This document shows, in pieces, positions 26,528 through 35,806 of a stretch of DNA of 64,000 nucleotides (the stretch's first letter is position 1; the number at the start of each line of letters is the position of its first letter). The DNA is from JACMQW01 sp964536965. GTDB lineage: Bacteria > Bdellovibrionota > UBA1018. The stretch is taken from assembly GCA_964536965.1 (NCBI GenBank), contig CAZIAL010000013.1, positions 10,897-74,896 of the forward strand, given 5' to 3'. The position numbers and the translations under genes were made by a program. The notes below the pieces were generated by a model. It saw only the letters and a program-made list of their open reading frames with translations, was not told the origin of the DNA and ran no database searches.

Positions 26528-27087
26528 AATGGGTATCCCCGAGATTTCTTAGGTCGGCGCAGAGGTCCGCCCATCGGACTAGGCCCCTCCTCCCCACCCT
26601 CTCGTTCCCGCGTGAGCAATTGTGCGCTTTGGACTCGAGTCCCTCCATAACGAGCGCGCGCGCGCCTTACTCCAAACTCGATTTTTGCTCTGGTGAGTGG
26701 CTCTGCATTTGTTCGACCCCTTTCAATCCGGCTTAAGTGAGTTCGGGAAAGCCCACACAGTTCCGCGAACTCCTTTTGCGACAAGCGAAAGGAAAGTCGA
26801 AGCAGGCGAATTTGTAACCCTTCTGCGCGTGCGTCGGAGTCGACGTCCAGAGCTTGATGTAGGCTAACCGATCGATTCATCTCCCGATACGTTTCGAATA
26901 GGTCGGCATCGTGGTGAAAGAACGCGCTCGACTCCAATCCATCGAGCACTTTCCTGCTCGCCTTAAAAAGGGCCAAAAGTACTTGGCGGCGTGTCCTCTT
27001 TGTCATTCGCGAATGGACGATAATGCGGATTGAAGCGGCGGGATGGGATAGATCCAGGGTGGATTTAGCGCGGTGGCTTGAAATCAT
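26500..27087 (-). CDS. XRE-type helix-turn-helix regulator
   Basis: The HTH lies at about residues 92-130: LRLSQKEFAELCGLSRTHL is reproduced here as FRLSQKEFAELCGLSRTHL, followed by SRIERGRTN. The N-terminal 85 residues are unassigned, with an Arg/Lys-rich start. The start at 27087 is favoured by GGAGG seven bases upstream; ATG 27006 is a weaker alternative. The C-terminal 50 residues are low-complexity and partly antisense to the SDR gene. Base composition around 26.55-27.2 kb is visibly more AT-rich than its neighbours, consistent with acquisition, though this is not proof. Confidence 0.7.
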   Translation of the reverse strand: MISSHRAKSTLDLSHPAASIRIIVHSRMTKRTRRQVLLALFKASRKVLDGLESSAFFHHDADLFETYREMNRSVSLHQALDVDSDARAEGLQIRLLRLSFRLSQKEFAELCGLSRTHLSRIERGRTNAEPLTRAKIEFGVRRARARYGGTRVQSAQLLTREREGGEEGPSPMGGPLRRPKKSRGYPFYQGSSSPS

Positions 27088-27239
27088 AAGTCGACCTCCA
27101 CAGTTTCCAGTCTAGAAGCAATTTCAATTCCAGATCACCCGAGAGACCAGAGCGCACAATTGCTCAGGGCAAAATGAACGGCCGACGACCCGGCCCTTTC
27201 CACTTTTCGGACTCCGATCGATACGATAATCTCTTGGGC

Positions 27240-27791
27240 ATGAAATATAGAATTCCCAGTCTGCTGGCGCTGTTCCTGACTCTTTCCACGCCGGCCCTCG
27301 CGGACGAAACCGAGACGATCTTCGTCCGCGCAAAATTCGGGAACTCCTACTTTTCAAGCCTCGATCCCGTGTCCTCCGCTCTCGGCGTGGGCCTCGATCT
27401 CGGCTTTCGTACAGCCGGAGGGTTTGGTCTGACGGGTATGGCTAAACTTGGCTTCGACGGTTCGAAGTACGACGGGACGGGAGACCTCACCGTGCAGACG
27501 CGTTTTTTCGGCATTGCCCCGACCTACTCGGTCACCAAAGGCGCCGCCATTCTGACTTTTGGGATCGGGGTCGGAACCTACGCCCTGACCTCCCAATATC
27601 GAGTCGGATACAATGCTTCGCCCACTAAGGTCTCCACTTCGAGACTGGGGATTGCTCCGCTCGTCCAAGCTGATTTCGCTCTCAGCTCATCGATCTCCCT
27701 GGGCGTCGGGACCTCCTATCTCGTTTCGCTCGGGAAGAAGCCGAACTTCAGCGAATTTCTCCCGATGGCCGGCATCGGCTTTCTTTTCTGA
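27240..27791 (+). CDS. Predicted outer-membrane beta-barrel protein
   Basis: A signal peptide (IPSLLALFLTLSTPALA) precedes about 160 residues of alternating polar and hydrophobic strands (for example GFGLTGMAKLGFDG, TFGIGVGTYALTS). The C-terminal residue is Phe (MAGIGFLF), as expected for proteins inserted by the Bam complex. At 183 residues it would form a small barrel of about eight strands. ATG 27240 is chosen because it starts the signal peptide; the longer frame from 27174 has no such logic. No specific family recognised. Confidence 0.65.
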   Translation: MKYRIPSLLALFLTLSTPALADETETIFVRAKFGNSYFSSLDPVSSALGVGLDLGFRTAGGFGLTGMAKLGFDGSKYDGTGDLTVQTRFFGIAPTYSVTKGAAILTFGIGVGTYALTSQYRVGYNASPTKVSTSRLGIAPLVQADFALSSSISLGVGTSYLVSLGKKPNFSEFLPMAGIGFLF

Positions 27792-27880
27792 CATTTTCCT
27801 GACGCTCGCATCCCTGCGCTCGGCAACTTCCGCCGGTACCGTTTCCTTTCGCACTCGGCGAAAATAAGGAGGTCGGAGGC

Positions 27881-29935
27881 ATGGACGCCTCCGCGGGAGC
27901 AGCCATGTCCACGATTGGATCCGATTACTCTGCCCATCGCCGTTCCCTCGACGAGCTCGAGGGCGAATATGAAGCCTCCGCAAAGAAAGCGAAGGAACGC
28001 GAAAAGACACGCGAGGCGAAACTCGAACAGAATATGAAGTCCGTCGTTCGCAAGAAGGACGCGGAGCTCGAAAGCGCCGTGCGCAGCGTGAAGGACGAGT
28101 ACGAGTCCAGTCTGAAGGCGCAGGCGAAGTCCGACCTCGCCGAACGGAATCGGCTCCAGAAAAACGTCTACGACCGGAGCGGTCGCCGCTCTTCGGCCAT
28201 CGAGGAAGCCGCGCGGACCGATCGTGACCGCGCGCTCGAAGCGGCGGCCACCGCCCAGGCGCGCGCGGCGAAGGCGACCTCGGACGCCGAGAGCTACCAC
28301 GAAAAACAGGCGGAGGAACGGGCCGCGCGCCACGAAAAAGAACTGGAGGCCGTGGTCGAAAACTATCGCAAACAAATCGCCGAAGCGCGAAGCGAAGACG
28401 GCGACGGAGAGTCCACGCAGCAGTACCGGGAGAAACTCCAGAAAGACGCGCAGCTTGCGATCCAGCAAGCGCGCGAAGAAGTAATGATGGAGCGTAGACA
28501 GGCTCAGAAGCTCGCCGAACAAAGCCACTTCACCCTGAAAAATCGCGAGAAAAAAGCGGACCACCTCCTCCATACCCGACTTCGCGAGAAAGACGTCGCG
28601 GTCCAGGCCGCGCTTCGCGAAAACGCCGAAGCGGACCGCACCTCCCGCGCGCTCGAACTCCAGCCCCTTCGCGAGCAGATCATGGAAACCGCGCAGATGA
28701 AGCGCGAAGCACAGTCGCAGTGGAATCGCGGACGCCAGGAGGCGATTCGCGACCTCGAATCCGAATGGAATTCGAAATACGCCAACCAGACCCTTTCGCA
28801 CGACCTCGAAAAACAGAAACTTAAGGCCGACAACGCCGACACGGAACGCTTCTTCGGACAGAAGCTCGGAAGCTTCATCAAAGAAAAAGACGCGAAAACC
28901 GCCCAGCTAGTCGCGGACCAAAACTCCGAACATCGCGACCAGCTCGGCAATGCCTCGAAAGAATACGACCGCTCCCTCGAACATGTAAAACTCCAGGCGA
29001 CCCGCGAAAAGGAAATGAGCCAGAGCATGCTCGAGCGCGAGCGCGCGGTGGCCACGGAACGCCAGAACTCCGCGCTCGAACGCCAGGGCGCGACTTATCA
29101 GAAGACGATGGCGAACCAGCGCCTCGCCCAGCAAACGCAGATTGAGAATCTCGAACGGGTCCTAAACCGAAAAAACTCGACGGATGACCCCGGCGAAATC
29201 TCCTCCGCGGCCGAACAATCGGTTCGAAATGCCGTGACTCGCCAGTACGACCGCGTCTTCCAAGCGGAAGCCGACCGAAATGCCCGGGCCCGGGCCCATC
29301 TGAAGGACAACTACCAGGCGAAACTCGATGACTCGCGAAGTGACAACCAATCGCTCGCCGCGAAACTCACCCGCCAGAACATGTCGGAGCAAACGGCGAT
29401 GCGCGACACGTTCGTCCAGCATGTGACTGACGTGGAAGAAAACAAGCGGCAGATGCTGATGCTGGCCAACGAATCGAACGCCAAGATGGCGGACGAGTCC
29501 CTTCGCAACCATGAACGCACGACGAATGAGATGCAGCGGCATTACGAAGAGCTCATCGCGACCCGCGACATGGAAAATTCGACTCGAATGCAAGAGGTTC
29601 GGACCCAGGCCGAATTCGAGAAACGCGGGATGCGGCGCGACTTCCAGGCGCAGACCGCCGACATGGTGCGTGCCTATGAGAAGAAACTTTCCGACCAGAA
29701 GGTCGAAAGCGACGAACAATTGCGCGATTTGAAAGCGAAACTTGACAGCCAGGGGCGTGAACAAGATAGACGTCTAAAACAAGCCCTCGCCGACCAGGCC
29801 CGTAGCTACGAACACCGCCTCGCGGAGTCCGAAGCGCAATCCCGTGACCGGGAGCGGATGTACGCGCGGAATCACGAAGAAGAACTCGATAAGGTAAAAA
29901 AAGCGAATGCACTCCTCCTTTCCAAGAAAGGTTAA
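27881..29935 (+). CDS. Long coiled-coil protein of unknown function
   Basis: A 684-residue protein that is almost entirely charged heptad-like helix, rich in Glu, Lys, Arg, Gln and Ala from about residue 20 to the end, with no signal peptide or membrane helix. Typical stretches are ELEAVVENYRKQIAEAR and ERMYARNHEEELDKVKKA. Such proteins are usually filamentous cytoskeletal or scaffold elements. TAAGGAGG lies 8 bases before ATG 27881. Its end overlaps the start of pyk by 29 bp, so expression of the two is likely linked. No homolog family can be named from sequence reading. Confidence 0.8.
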   Translation: MDASAGAAMSTIGSDYSAHRRSLDELEGEYEASAKKAKEREKTREAKLEQNMKSVVRKKDAELESAVRSVKDEYESSLKAQAKSDLAERNRLQKNVYDRSGRRSSAIEEAARTDRDRALEAAATAQARAAKATSDAESYHEKQAEERAARHEKELEAVVENYRKQIAEARSEDGDGESTQQYREKLQKDAQLAIQQAREEVMMERRQAQKLAEQSHFTLKNREKKADHLLHTRLREKDVAVQAALRENAEADRTSRALELQPLREQIMETAQMKREAQSQWNRGRQEAIRDLESEWNSKYANQTLSHDLEKQKLKADNADTERFFGQKLGSFIKEKDAKTAQLVADQNSEHRDQLGNASKEYDRSLEHVKLQATREKEMSQSMLERERAVATERQNSALERQGATYQKTMANQRLAQQTQIENLERVLNRKNSTDDPGEISSAAEQSVRNAVTRQYDRVFQAEADRNARARAHLKDNYQAKLDDSRSDNQSLAAKLTRQNMSEQTAMRDTFVQHVTDVEENKRQMLMLANESNAKMADESLRNHERTTNEMQRHYEELIATRDMENSTRMQEVRTQAEFEKRGMRRDFQAQTADMVRAYEKKLSDQKVESDEQLRDLKAKLDSQGREQDRRLKQALADQARSYEHRLAESEAQSRDRERMYARNHEEELDKVKKANALLLSKKG

Positions 29936-31418
29936 GATCGTCGGTACCCTCGGCCCCGCCTCTAAGACCGTAGAGCAAATCCAGGCCCTCATCGAAGCCG
30001 GCCTCGACATCGCCCGGTTGAACTTCTCCCACGGTGACCATGCTTTTCACCGCAGCTTGATCGAAAACATCCGCGAGGCCTCGAAACGCGCCGGACGCCC
30101 GGTCGCAATCATGCAGGATCTCCAGGGGCCGAAAATTCGCGCGGGCAAACTTCCCGGCGGCTCCATCGAACTGAAAAACGGCGACGTCTGTGTTCTCTAC
30201 CCGGAAGGCGCCAAGCCGAAAAATTCTCTCGAGGGCCGCGTCGCGATTCCGATCTCCGCGGAAATCGCCATGGCCGTTACCTCCGATACGCGAGTCGGAA
30301 ACCGCGTTCTCTTCGACGACGGTAAAATCGCCACTCGCATCACCGAACTCGCGGCGCCCGAAATGGTCGTCGTCGTCGAAGTCGGCGGTACGCTCACGAA
30401 TAACAAGGGCATGAATCTTCCGGGCACTCCCCTGACGATTCCGTGCCTGACCGATAAAGACATCGTGGACATGGAGTTCGGCCTCTCGATGGGCGTCGAT
30501 GCCGTCGCCCTCTCGTTCGTGCGATCCGCCGAAGATATCGAAGATCTGCGGCGACGGATGAAAAAGATCACCGACCATCCCCCTCTGATCATCGCGAAAA
30601 TCGAACGTGAAGAAGCGGTACTCTACATGGACTCGATCGTCGAAGTCACCGACGGCCTGCTGGTCGCCCGCGGCGACATGGCCGTCGAAATCGGCGCCGA
30701 GCGTGTTCCGACCGTCCAGAAGCGCCTCATTCATACCTGTAACCAGCTCGGCGTCCCGGTGATCACCGCGACCCAAATGCTGGAATCGATGGTTTCAAGC
30801 CCCACGCCGACGCGCGCCGAAGCGAGCGACGTGGCGAACGCGGTCTTCGACGGTACGGATGCGGTCATGCTCTCGGCCGAATCGGCTTCCGGTCAGTATC
30901 CGGTCGTCGCGGTCGAAACGATGTCGCGCATCATCGTCGAGGCCGAACGAGCGAAAGAGCTCTATTCCGGCGTCGTCCACTCGATCCTGCCTACGCCTGG
31001 ATCCGTCGTCGAATCGGTCGAGTTTTCCGCCTCCCGAATCGCGAACCACACGGGCTCCGTCGCCATCGCCTGCATCACCCGCTCGGGCGTCGCCGCCAAA
31101 GCTTTGGCGAAGTACCGGCCCGACATCCCGATCGTTGCGATTACCGAGAATGACGACGTCATCCGGCGCCTCCAGTTCGTCTGGGGCATCCGCGCGATCA
31201 AGATCCCTCAGATCGTCGCGACGGACGATATTTTCACGACCGTGGAGCGCGTGCTTTGCGAAAACGGCATCGCGGAAGCGGAAGATCTCATCGTCGTCAC
31301 GGCGGGGGTCCCTACCTTGCGTCGCGGCACGACGAACACCATCAAAGTGCACCGCATTAGCGCTGTAGGTCATCGCGAAGCGAGCGAAAAGTCGGCTCGG
31401 GCAAAAGCAAAGGGTTGA
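29907..31418 (+). CDS. pyk: Pyruvate kinase
   Basis: Makes pyruvate and ATP from phosphoenolpyruvate and ADP in glycolysis. Motifs present: KIVGTLGPAS at the N-terminus, ARLNFSHGDHAFH, the active-site lysine region IIAKIERE, VARGDMAVEIG, ATQMLESM and the C-terminal domain with AKYRPDIPIVAIT. About 503 residues, slightly long because of a Lys/Ala tail. The start overlaps the coiled-coil gene. mutS follows after a 38-bp gap. Confidence 0.97.
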   Translation: MHSSFPRKVKIVGTLGPASKTVEQIQALIEAGLDIARLNFSHGDHAFHRSLIENIREASKRAGRPVAIMQDLQGPKIRAGKLPGGSIELKNGDVCVLYPEGAKPKNSLEGRVAIPISAEIAMAVTSDTRVGNRVLFDDGKIATRITELAAPEMVVVVEVGGTLTNNKGMNLPGTPLTIPCLTDKDIVDMEFGLSMGVDAVALSFVRSAEDIEDLRRRMKKITDHPPLIIAKIEREEAVLYMDSIVEVTDGLLVARGDMAVEIGAERVPTVQKRLIHTCNQLGVPVITATQMLESMVSSPTPTRAEASDVANAVFDGTDAVMLSAESASGQYPVVAVETMSRIIVEAERAKELYSGVVHSILPTPGSVVESVEFSASRIANHTGSVAIACITRSGVAAKALAKYRPDIPIVAITENDDVIRRLQFVWGIRAIKIPQIVATDDIFTTVERVLCENGIAEAEDLIVVTAGVPTLRRGTTNTIKVHRISAVGHREASEKSARAKAKG

Positions 31419-31456
31419 GGCCAGGCGACTGAGAGGATAGGTCTACGGTCCAATCC

Positions 31457-34225
31457 ATGGACCCAGGCACCGACTCGACCTCCGTATCGCTCCTTTCGCC
31501 CGCCGCGACCTCCGCGACGACGGCGGCTGCCCACGCGAGCACCCCGCTCATGAAACAGTACTGGGACCTAAAATCCCAGGTGCCGGACGCGCTGCTCCTC
31601 TTCCGCATGGGGGACTTCTACGAGCTCTTCGCCGACGATGCCGTCGAGGCCGCCCGTATTCTCGAAATCACGCTCACCTCGCGCGATAAGGGCAAAGACA
31701 ACCCGATGCCGATGGCCGGCGTTCCCCACCACTCGATCCAGGGCTACATCCGCCGCCTGCTCGAGCAGGGGAAGAAGGTCGCGATCGGCGATCAGACCGA
31801 GGATCCCGAAGAGGCCAAAAAGCGCGGCTCAAAATCCATCGTCCGACGCGAGATCACTCGCGTCTTCACCCCGGCCGTCCAGTTCGAGGCCGAAGGTGCC
31901 GAGACCGCCTACCTCGCGACCGCGTTCGCCGTCGGCGCGCCGGGTGATTCGAAAACGTCGCCTGCGCGTTTCACGCTCGCCTGCCTCGATCCCTCCACGG
32001 GCGAAACGCGCCTGTCGCTCCCTCTGGATGCGAACGCGCTCCTCGAAGAAGTCTCCACCCAGCCGATCCGCCATTTTCTCCGCATCGGCCATCGCCTCCC
32101 CGAACCGGTGGCCTCCGCCCTGATCGCGCGCACGGACCTTCTCTTCGAAGAAATTCCGGAAAATCGCATGGGCAAGGAAGCCGCCCACGAACTTCTTTCC
32201 GGCCAGTACGGCGTCGCGAGCCTCGAGCCCTATCTCGAAAGCGGCGCCGATCTCGAGTCGAGTTCGCGCGCGCTCGCGCTCCTCCTCCATTACTTTCGGA
32301 AAGCCTCCGCGAAGGAAACCGAGACGGAGCTCGTCCAGCTTTCCCATGTCAAACTCCCGGCCCCGCTCCATGCGGCGCGCTCGATGAAGCTCGGTCCGAA
32401 ATCCGCGATCCACCTCGACCTTCTTCCGGCGAAAGATGTCATACCCGGCTCCGTCGCGGGCGTGCTCGCCACGCATACTTCCCTCTTCGGCCGCATCGAC
32501 CAGACGCGGTCCGCGATGGGCGCGCGCCTCCTGAAACGCTGGATCCTCGAACCCCTTCGCACCGTCCAGGAAATCGCGAACCGCCAGGCGACGACCCAGG
32601 AACTCTCTTCGGACGTACGCGCGAACGACCAGCTTCGCGCCGCGCTCGGCGAGCTCTACGATATCGAGCGCATTCTCGCGCGCGTGAACACCGGCCTCGC
32701 TTCTCCGCGGGATACCCGGGCGCTCGGCCGCACGCTCGGCGCGCTCGGCACTCTCGCGGGACATCTCGGCCGATTCCAGTCGGACCTCTCGCTCCAGCTG
32801 AAAGCGCGCCTCCGCTCCGCGCACGAATCCCTCGGTGCGCTTGCCGAAGAAATTCTCCGCACTCAGCTCGAAGACGCGCCGCTGGTCTCGCGCGACGGCG
32901 GGATCTTCGGCAAAGGTACGCATCCCGAGCTCGACCGCCTGATCGATCTTTCGGAAAACGGCAACCGCTGGCTGATCGATCTCGAAACTCGCGAGCGCGA
33001 AGCGACCGGGATCGCGAGCTTGAAAGTCCGCTATAATCGCGTCTTCGGTTATTACATCGAAGTCACTTCCGCGAATTTAAAGAGCGTTCCGAGTTCCTAC
33101 CAGCGAAAGCAAACGACGGTCGGCGGCGAGCGGTTCTTCACCGACGAACTGAAGAAGTTCGAAGACGAGTTCGTCTCGGCGGGCGAAAAGCGCCGGGCGC
33201 TCGAGGCCGATCTTTTTCGCGCGCTCCTCGCGAAGATCCAGTCGCATGCCCGTCCCATCACCGACGCCGCCGCCGCGATCGCGGAACTCGACGTTTTCGT
33301 CTCGCTCTCCCGCCTCGGCTGGGAAAAGGGCTGGAGCTGGCCGACGATCGACCACTCGACCGATTTCGAAGTCGAAGGCGGGCGTCATCCCCTCGTCGAC
33401 CAAGGGCGCGGGAACTTCGTCCCGAACGATCTGAAGATGATTTCCCCCGCGGCGAGCACGGTACTCATCACGGGACCGAACATGGGCGGTAAATCCACGA
33501 TTCTGCGCCAGACCGCGCTGATCGCGATCCTCGGTCAGATGGGCGCGCCCGTTCCGGCCGCCCGCGCGCGCTGGGGAATCGTTTCCAGTATCTACACCCG
33601 CATCGGCGCGCAGGACGCGATCATGCGCGGTCAGTCCACGTTCATGGTCGAGATGACGGAGCTCGCGCATATTCTCCACCACGCGGATTCGCGCTCGCTC
33701 GTCGTGCTCGATGAAATCGGCCGCGGGACATCGACCTACGACGGGATTTCCGTCGCGTGGAGTGCGCTCGAGTGGATCGTGACGAAACTCGGCTGCCGCA
33801 CGCTTTTCGCCACCCATTATCACGAGCTGACGAGACTGCCGAACTTCCTGCCGCGAATCGTGAACGCCCATATGGGCGTCGAAAGCACGCGCGGAAATTT
33901 GCGATTTCTCTACCGACTGAAAGACGGGCCGGCCAACGAAAGTTTCGGGATTCAGGTAGCGAAACTCGCGGGACTTCCGACCACCGTCGTGAATCGCGCA
34001 TGGAAGGTGCTTGCCGAACTCGAAAACGGCGCGGTCGGCGGCGCGCAGCCCTCGCTTTTCGAGCGGGCGCCCGAGATTTCGGCGGAAGCGGGCGGCTCGG
34101 ATCCCGAAGTCGACACGGCAACGAACGACCATCCGGCGCTCGCGGCTTTGCGCGACCTGGATCCGAACGCCATGACCCCGATGGAAGCGCTCGCGAAGCT
34201 TGCCGAACTCCGCCAGTCTTTATAG
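31457..34225 (+). CDS. mutS: DNA mismatch repair protein MutS
   Basis: Recognises base mismatches and starts MutL-dependent repair. The mismatch-binding N-domain has MGDFYELFADDA with the Phe-x-Glu wedge motif, preceded by about 35 less conserved residues. The C-terminal ATPase has P-loop GPNMGGKST (about residue 672), DEIGRGTSTYDG and TLFATHYHEL, and a helix-turn-helix-like end. The length of 922 residues is slightly above the usual 850-880. Confidence 0.98.
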   Translation: MDPGTDSTSVSLLSPAATSATTAAAHASTPLMKQYWDLKSQVPDALLLFRMGDFYELFADDAVEAARILEITLTSRDKGKDNPMPMAGVPHHSIQGYIRRLLEQGKKVAIGDQTEDPEEAKKRGSKSIVRREITRVFTPAVQFEAEGAETAYLATAFAVGAPGDSKTSPARFTLACLDPSTGETRLSLPLDANALLEEVSTQPIRHFLRIGHRLPEPVASALIARTDLLFEEIPENRMGKEAAHELLSGQYGVASLEPYLESGADLESSSRALALLLHYFRKASAKETETELVQLSHVKLPAPLHAARSMKLGPKSAIHLDLLPAKDVIPGSVAGVLATHTSLFGRIDQTRSAMGARLLKRWILEPLRTVQEIANRQATTQELSSDVRANDQLRAALGELYDIERILARVNTGLASPRDTRALGRTLGALGTLAGHLGRFQSDLSLQLKARLRSAHESLGALAEEILRTQLEDAPLVSRDGGIFGKGTHPELDRLIDLSENGNRWLIDLETREREATGIASLKVRYNRVFGYYIEVTSANLKSVPSSYQRKQTTVGGERFFTDELKKFEDEFVSAGEKRRALEADLFRALLAKIQSHARPITDAAAAIAELDVFVSLSRLGWEKGWSWPTIDHSTDFEVEGGRHPLVDQGRGNFVPNDLKMISPAASTVLITGPNMGGKSTILRQTALIAILGQMGAPVPAARARWGIVSSIYTRIGAQDAIMRGQSTFMVEMTELAHILHHADSRSLVVLDEIGRGTSTYDGISVAWSALEWIVTKLGCRTLFATHYHELTRLPNFLPRIVNAHMGVESTRGNLRFLYRLKDGPANESFGIQVAKLAGLPTTVVNRAWKVLAELENGAVGGAQPSLFERAPEISAEAGGSDPEVDTATNDHPALAALRDLDPNAMTPMEALAKLAELRQSL

Positions 34226-34273
34226 ACTGGGCTCCTTCCCCCCTAGAATCGCGATCCGTCGAAGGAGATCTCC

Positions 34274-35011
34274 ATGCGCCCACAGTCCCATTCCCCGTTT
34301 TTCGGCCTGTCGATGACCCTGGCGCTCACGGTCCTGCTCGCGCCTCCTTCGACTCGCGCGGAAGAGACGCCGGATACCGGCGGAATCGCACGCGTCATGG
34401 CGGCTTCGCCCTCGACCACTTTCGATGGGAGAAAAATCACCGAAGACGCCGTGATCGGCACGCTGGGAGCCCTGCGCACGGGGGCGGACGGTGGCGCCCG
34501 CCTGAAGCTGATTGAGAATCAGACGATGGTCGACGTCGCGGCCAGCTCCGAGATTCGCATCGTCATGCCGAAAGGCGGCAACCCCGGGGAGACCGTCGAG
34601 CTCGTGAACGGAATGGCCCGCGTCCGCGTTCCACCTGCGAAAAAGGCCGTCGAGAAATCGGCCGAAAGGAAGGAAAAGAACGACAAACCGATTTTCCTCC
34701 TGCGTACGAAAAAGGGCACGATGGGCGTCCGCGGTACGGACTTCCTTGCGATCGCGAACTCCGCGCTCGACGAAGCGGAAATCGTCGTCTTCGAGGGGAC
34801 GGTCGAGTTCGCGTCGGTCGAGAATCCGAACGACAAAAAAATGATCAAGGACGGGTTCTGGGGCGGAATCGGCGGACGGTTTGGCAAGAAGACCACGACC
34901 CCGATCAAACTCTCGCCGACGGCGCTCGAGCATTTTTCGAACGTGAGTCGCACGACTCCAGCCTACTCCGTCCAGGAACGCGAGAGCAAAGAAACGAAGC
35001 CGGGTCAGTAA
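34274..35011 (+). CDS. Exported FecR-domain protein
   Basis: The signal peptide (LSMTLALTVLLAPPSTRA) is followed by a FecR-like beta-rich domain at about residues 45-190: GTLGALRTGADGGARLKL, then VELVNGMARVRV and the typical KKGTMGVRGTDFLA. FecR domains sense or bind periplasmic ligands; here there is no attached sigma-regulatory part or LysM, so a structural role is possible. AAGGAG lies before the ATG. It converges with the membrane protein gene downstream. Confidence 0.82.
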   Translation: MRPQSHSPFFGLSMTLALTVLLAPPSTRAEETPDTGGIARVMAASPSTTFDGRKITEDAVIGTLGALRTGADGGARLKLIENQTMVDVAASSEIRIVMPKGGNPGETVELVNGMARVRVPPAKKAVEKSAERKEKNDKPIFLLRTKKGTMGVRGTDFLAIANSALDEAEIVVFEGTVEFASVENPNDKKMIKDGFWGGIGGRFGKKTTTPIKLSPTALEHFSNVSRTTPAYSVQERESKETKPGQ

Positions 35012-35031
35012 GCCCCGCTCGATCGCCTCGG

Positions 35032-35775
35032 CTACATTCCTTCGATTTCGTCGCAGCGGAAGTAGCGTACGATCCGCGCGACCGTGCCGACCACTCCCAC
35101 GACCAGTCCGGTTCCGACGAGCGCATAGAATCGGTAAACGTAGAATCCGGGTTTAGTCGGACCCTTTTTCACGATGCCGTACGTGATGCTACCGATAATT
35201 CCCAGCGCCGCGAGTCCGCCGACGACGAGAACCTGGTTGATGATTTTCGTCTCGATGCAGGAACCGGATGCGACTTTCCGATCGCCGGGCGCGGTGGTCA
35301 CTTTCGCGAGGACGTTGCTCGTAATGACTTTCATCTGTTTTTCGATCGAATCGATGGTGGCCTGGCCGCCTTCACTTCCGATCACGACTTCCGCCGAACC
35401 GACATTGTGCTTCTTCTCGAAACCCTTCGAGACGTCGTAGGCAGCGATCTTCAGGACGATCTTCCCCTCGTGAACGCTCGCGATGAGTCCGATGATGCGA
35501 TCTTTTTGGTACTGGCTCGCCTCACTGCCGGTCGGGACGATGAAAAACGGTTTTTTGTCCGCGATCGCCTGTCCGTATTCGACCGGATTTCCCTGAAGGT
35601 CGAGGTACTTGAATTCCTTCGTGCGTGATTTCAGGATGGCATCGAGTTCAGCGACCTCTTTTTCGCCGCTATTCGGCGGATTCGCGTGTACGAGCCCGAT
35701 CGCCGCCGGCTGGAGCGCGATCAGCGAAGCCATTCCGAAAGAAACCCAACCGCGAAGCATAGAAGATGTATTCAT
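35032..35775 (-). CDS. Membrane protein of unknown function
   Basis: A 247-residue protein with a signal-like N-terminus (FGMASLIALQPAAIGLVHA), a soluble middle of about 140 residues with alternating strands (KKPFFIVPTGSEASQY, KIVLKIAAYDVSKGF), and two C-terminal membrane helices (VLVVGGLAALGIIGSITYG and FYALVGTGLVVGVVGTVA). AGGG lies six bases before the ATG. It lies 31 bp downstream of another exported unknown, in the same direction, probably as an operon. Function not recognised. Confidence 0.65.
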   Translation of the reverse strand: MNTSSMLRGWVSFGMASLIALQPAAIGLVHANPPNSGEKEVAELDAILKSRTKEFKYLDLQGNPVEYGQAIADKKPFFIVPTGSEASQYQKDRIIGLIASVHEGKIVLKIAAYDVSKGFEKKHNVGSAEVVIGSEGGQATIDSIEKQMKVITSNVLAKVTTAPGDRKVASGSCIETKIINQVLVVGGLAALGIIGSITYGIVKKGPTKPGFYVYRFYALVGTGLVVGVVGTVARIVRYFRCDEIEGM

Positions 35776-35806
35776 ATTTTCCCTCGATCACCGGAGACCA
35801 CGACCC

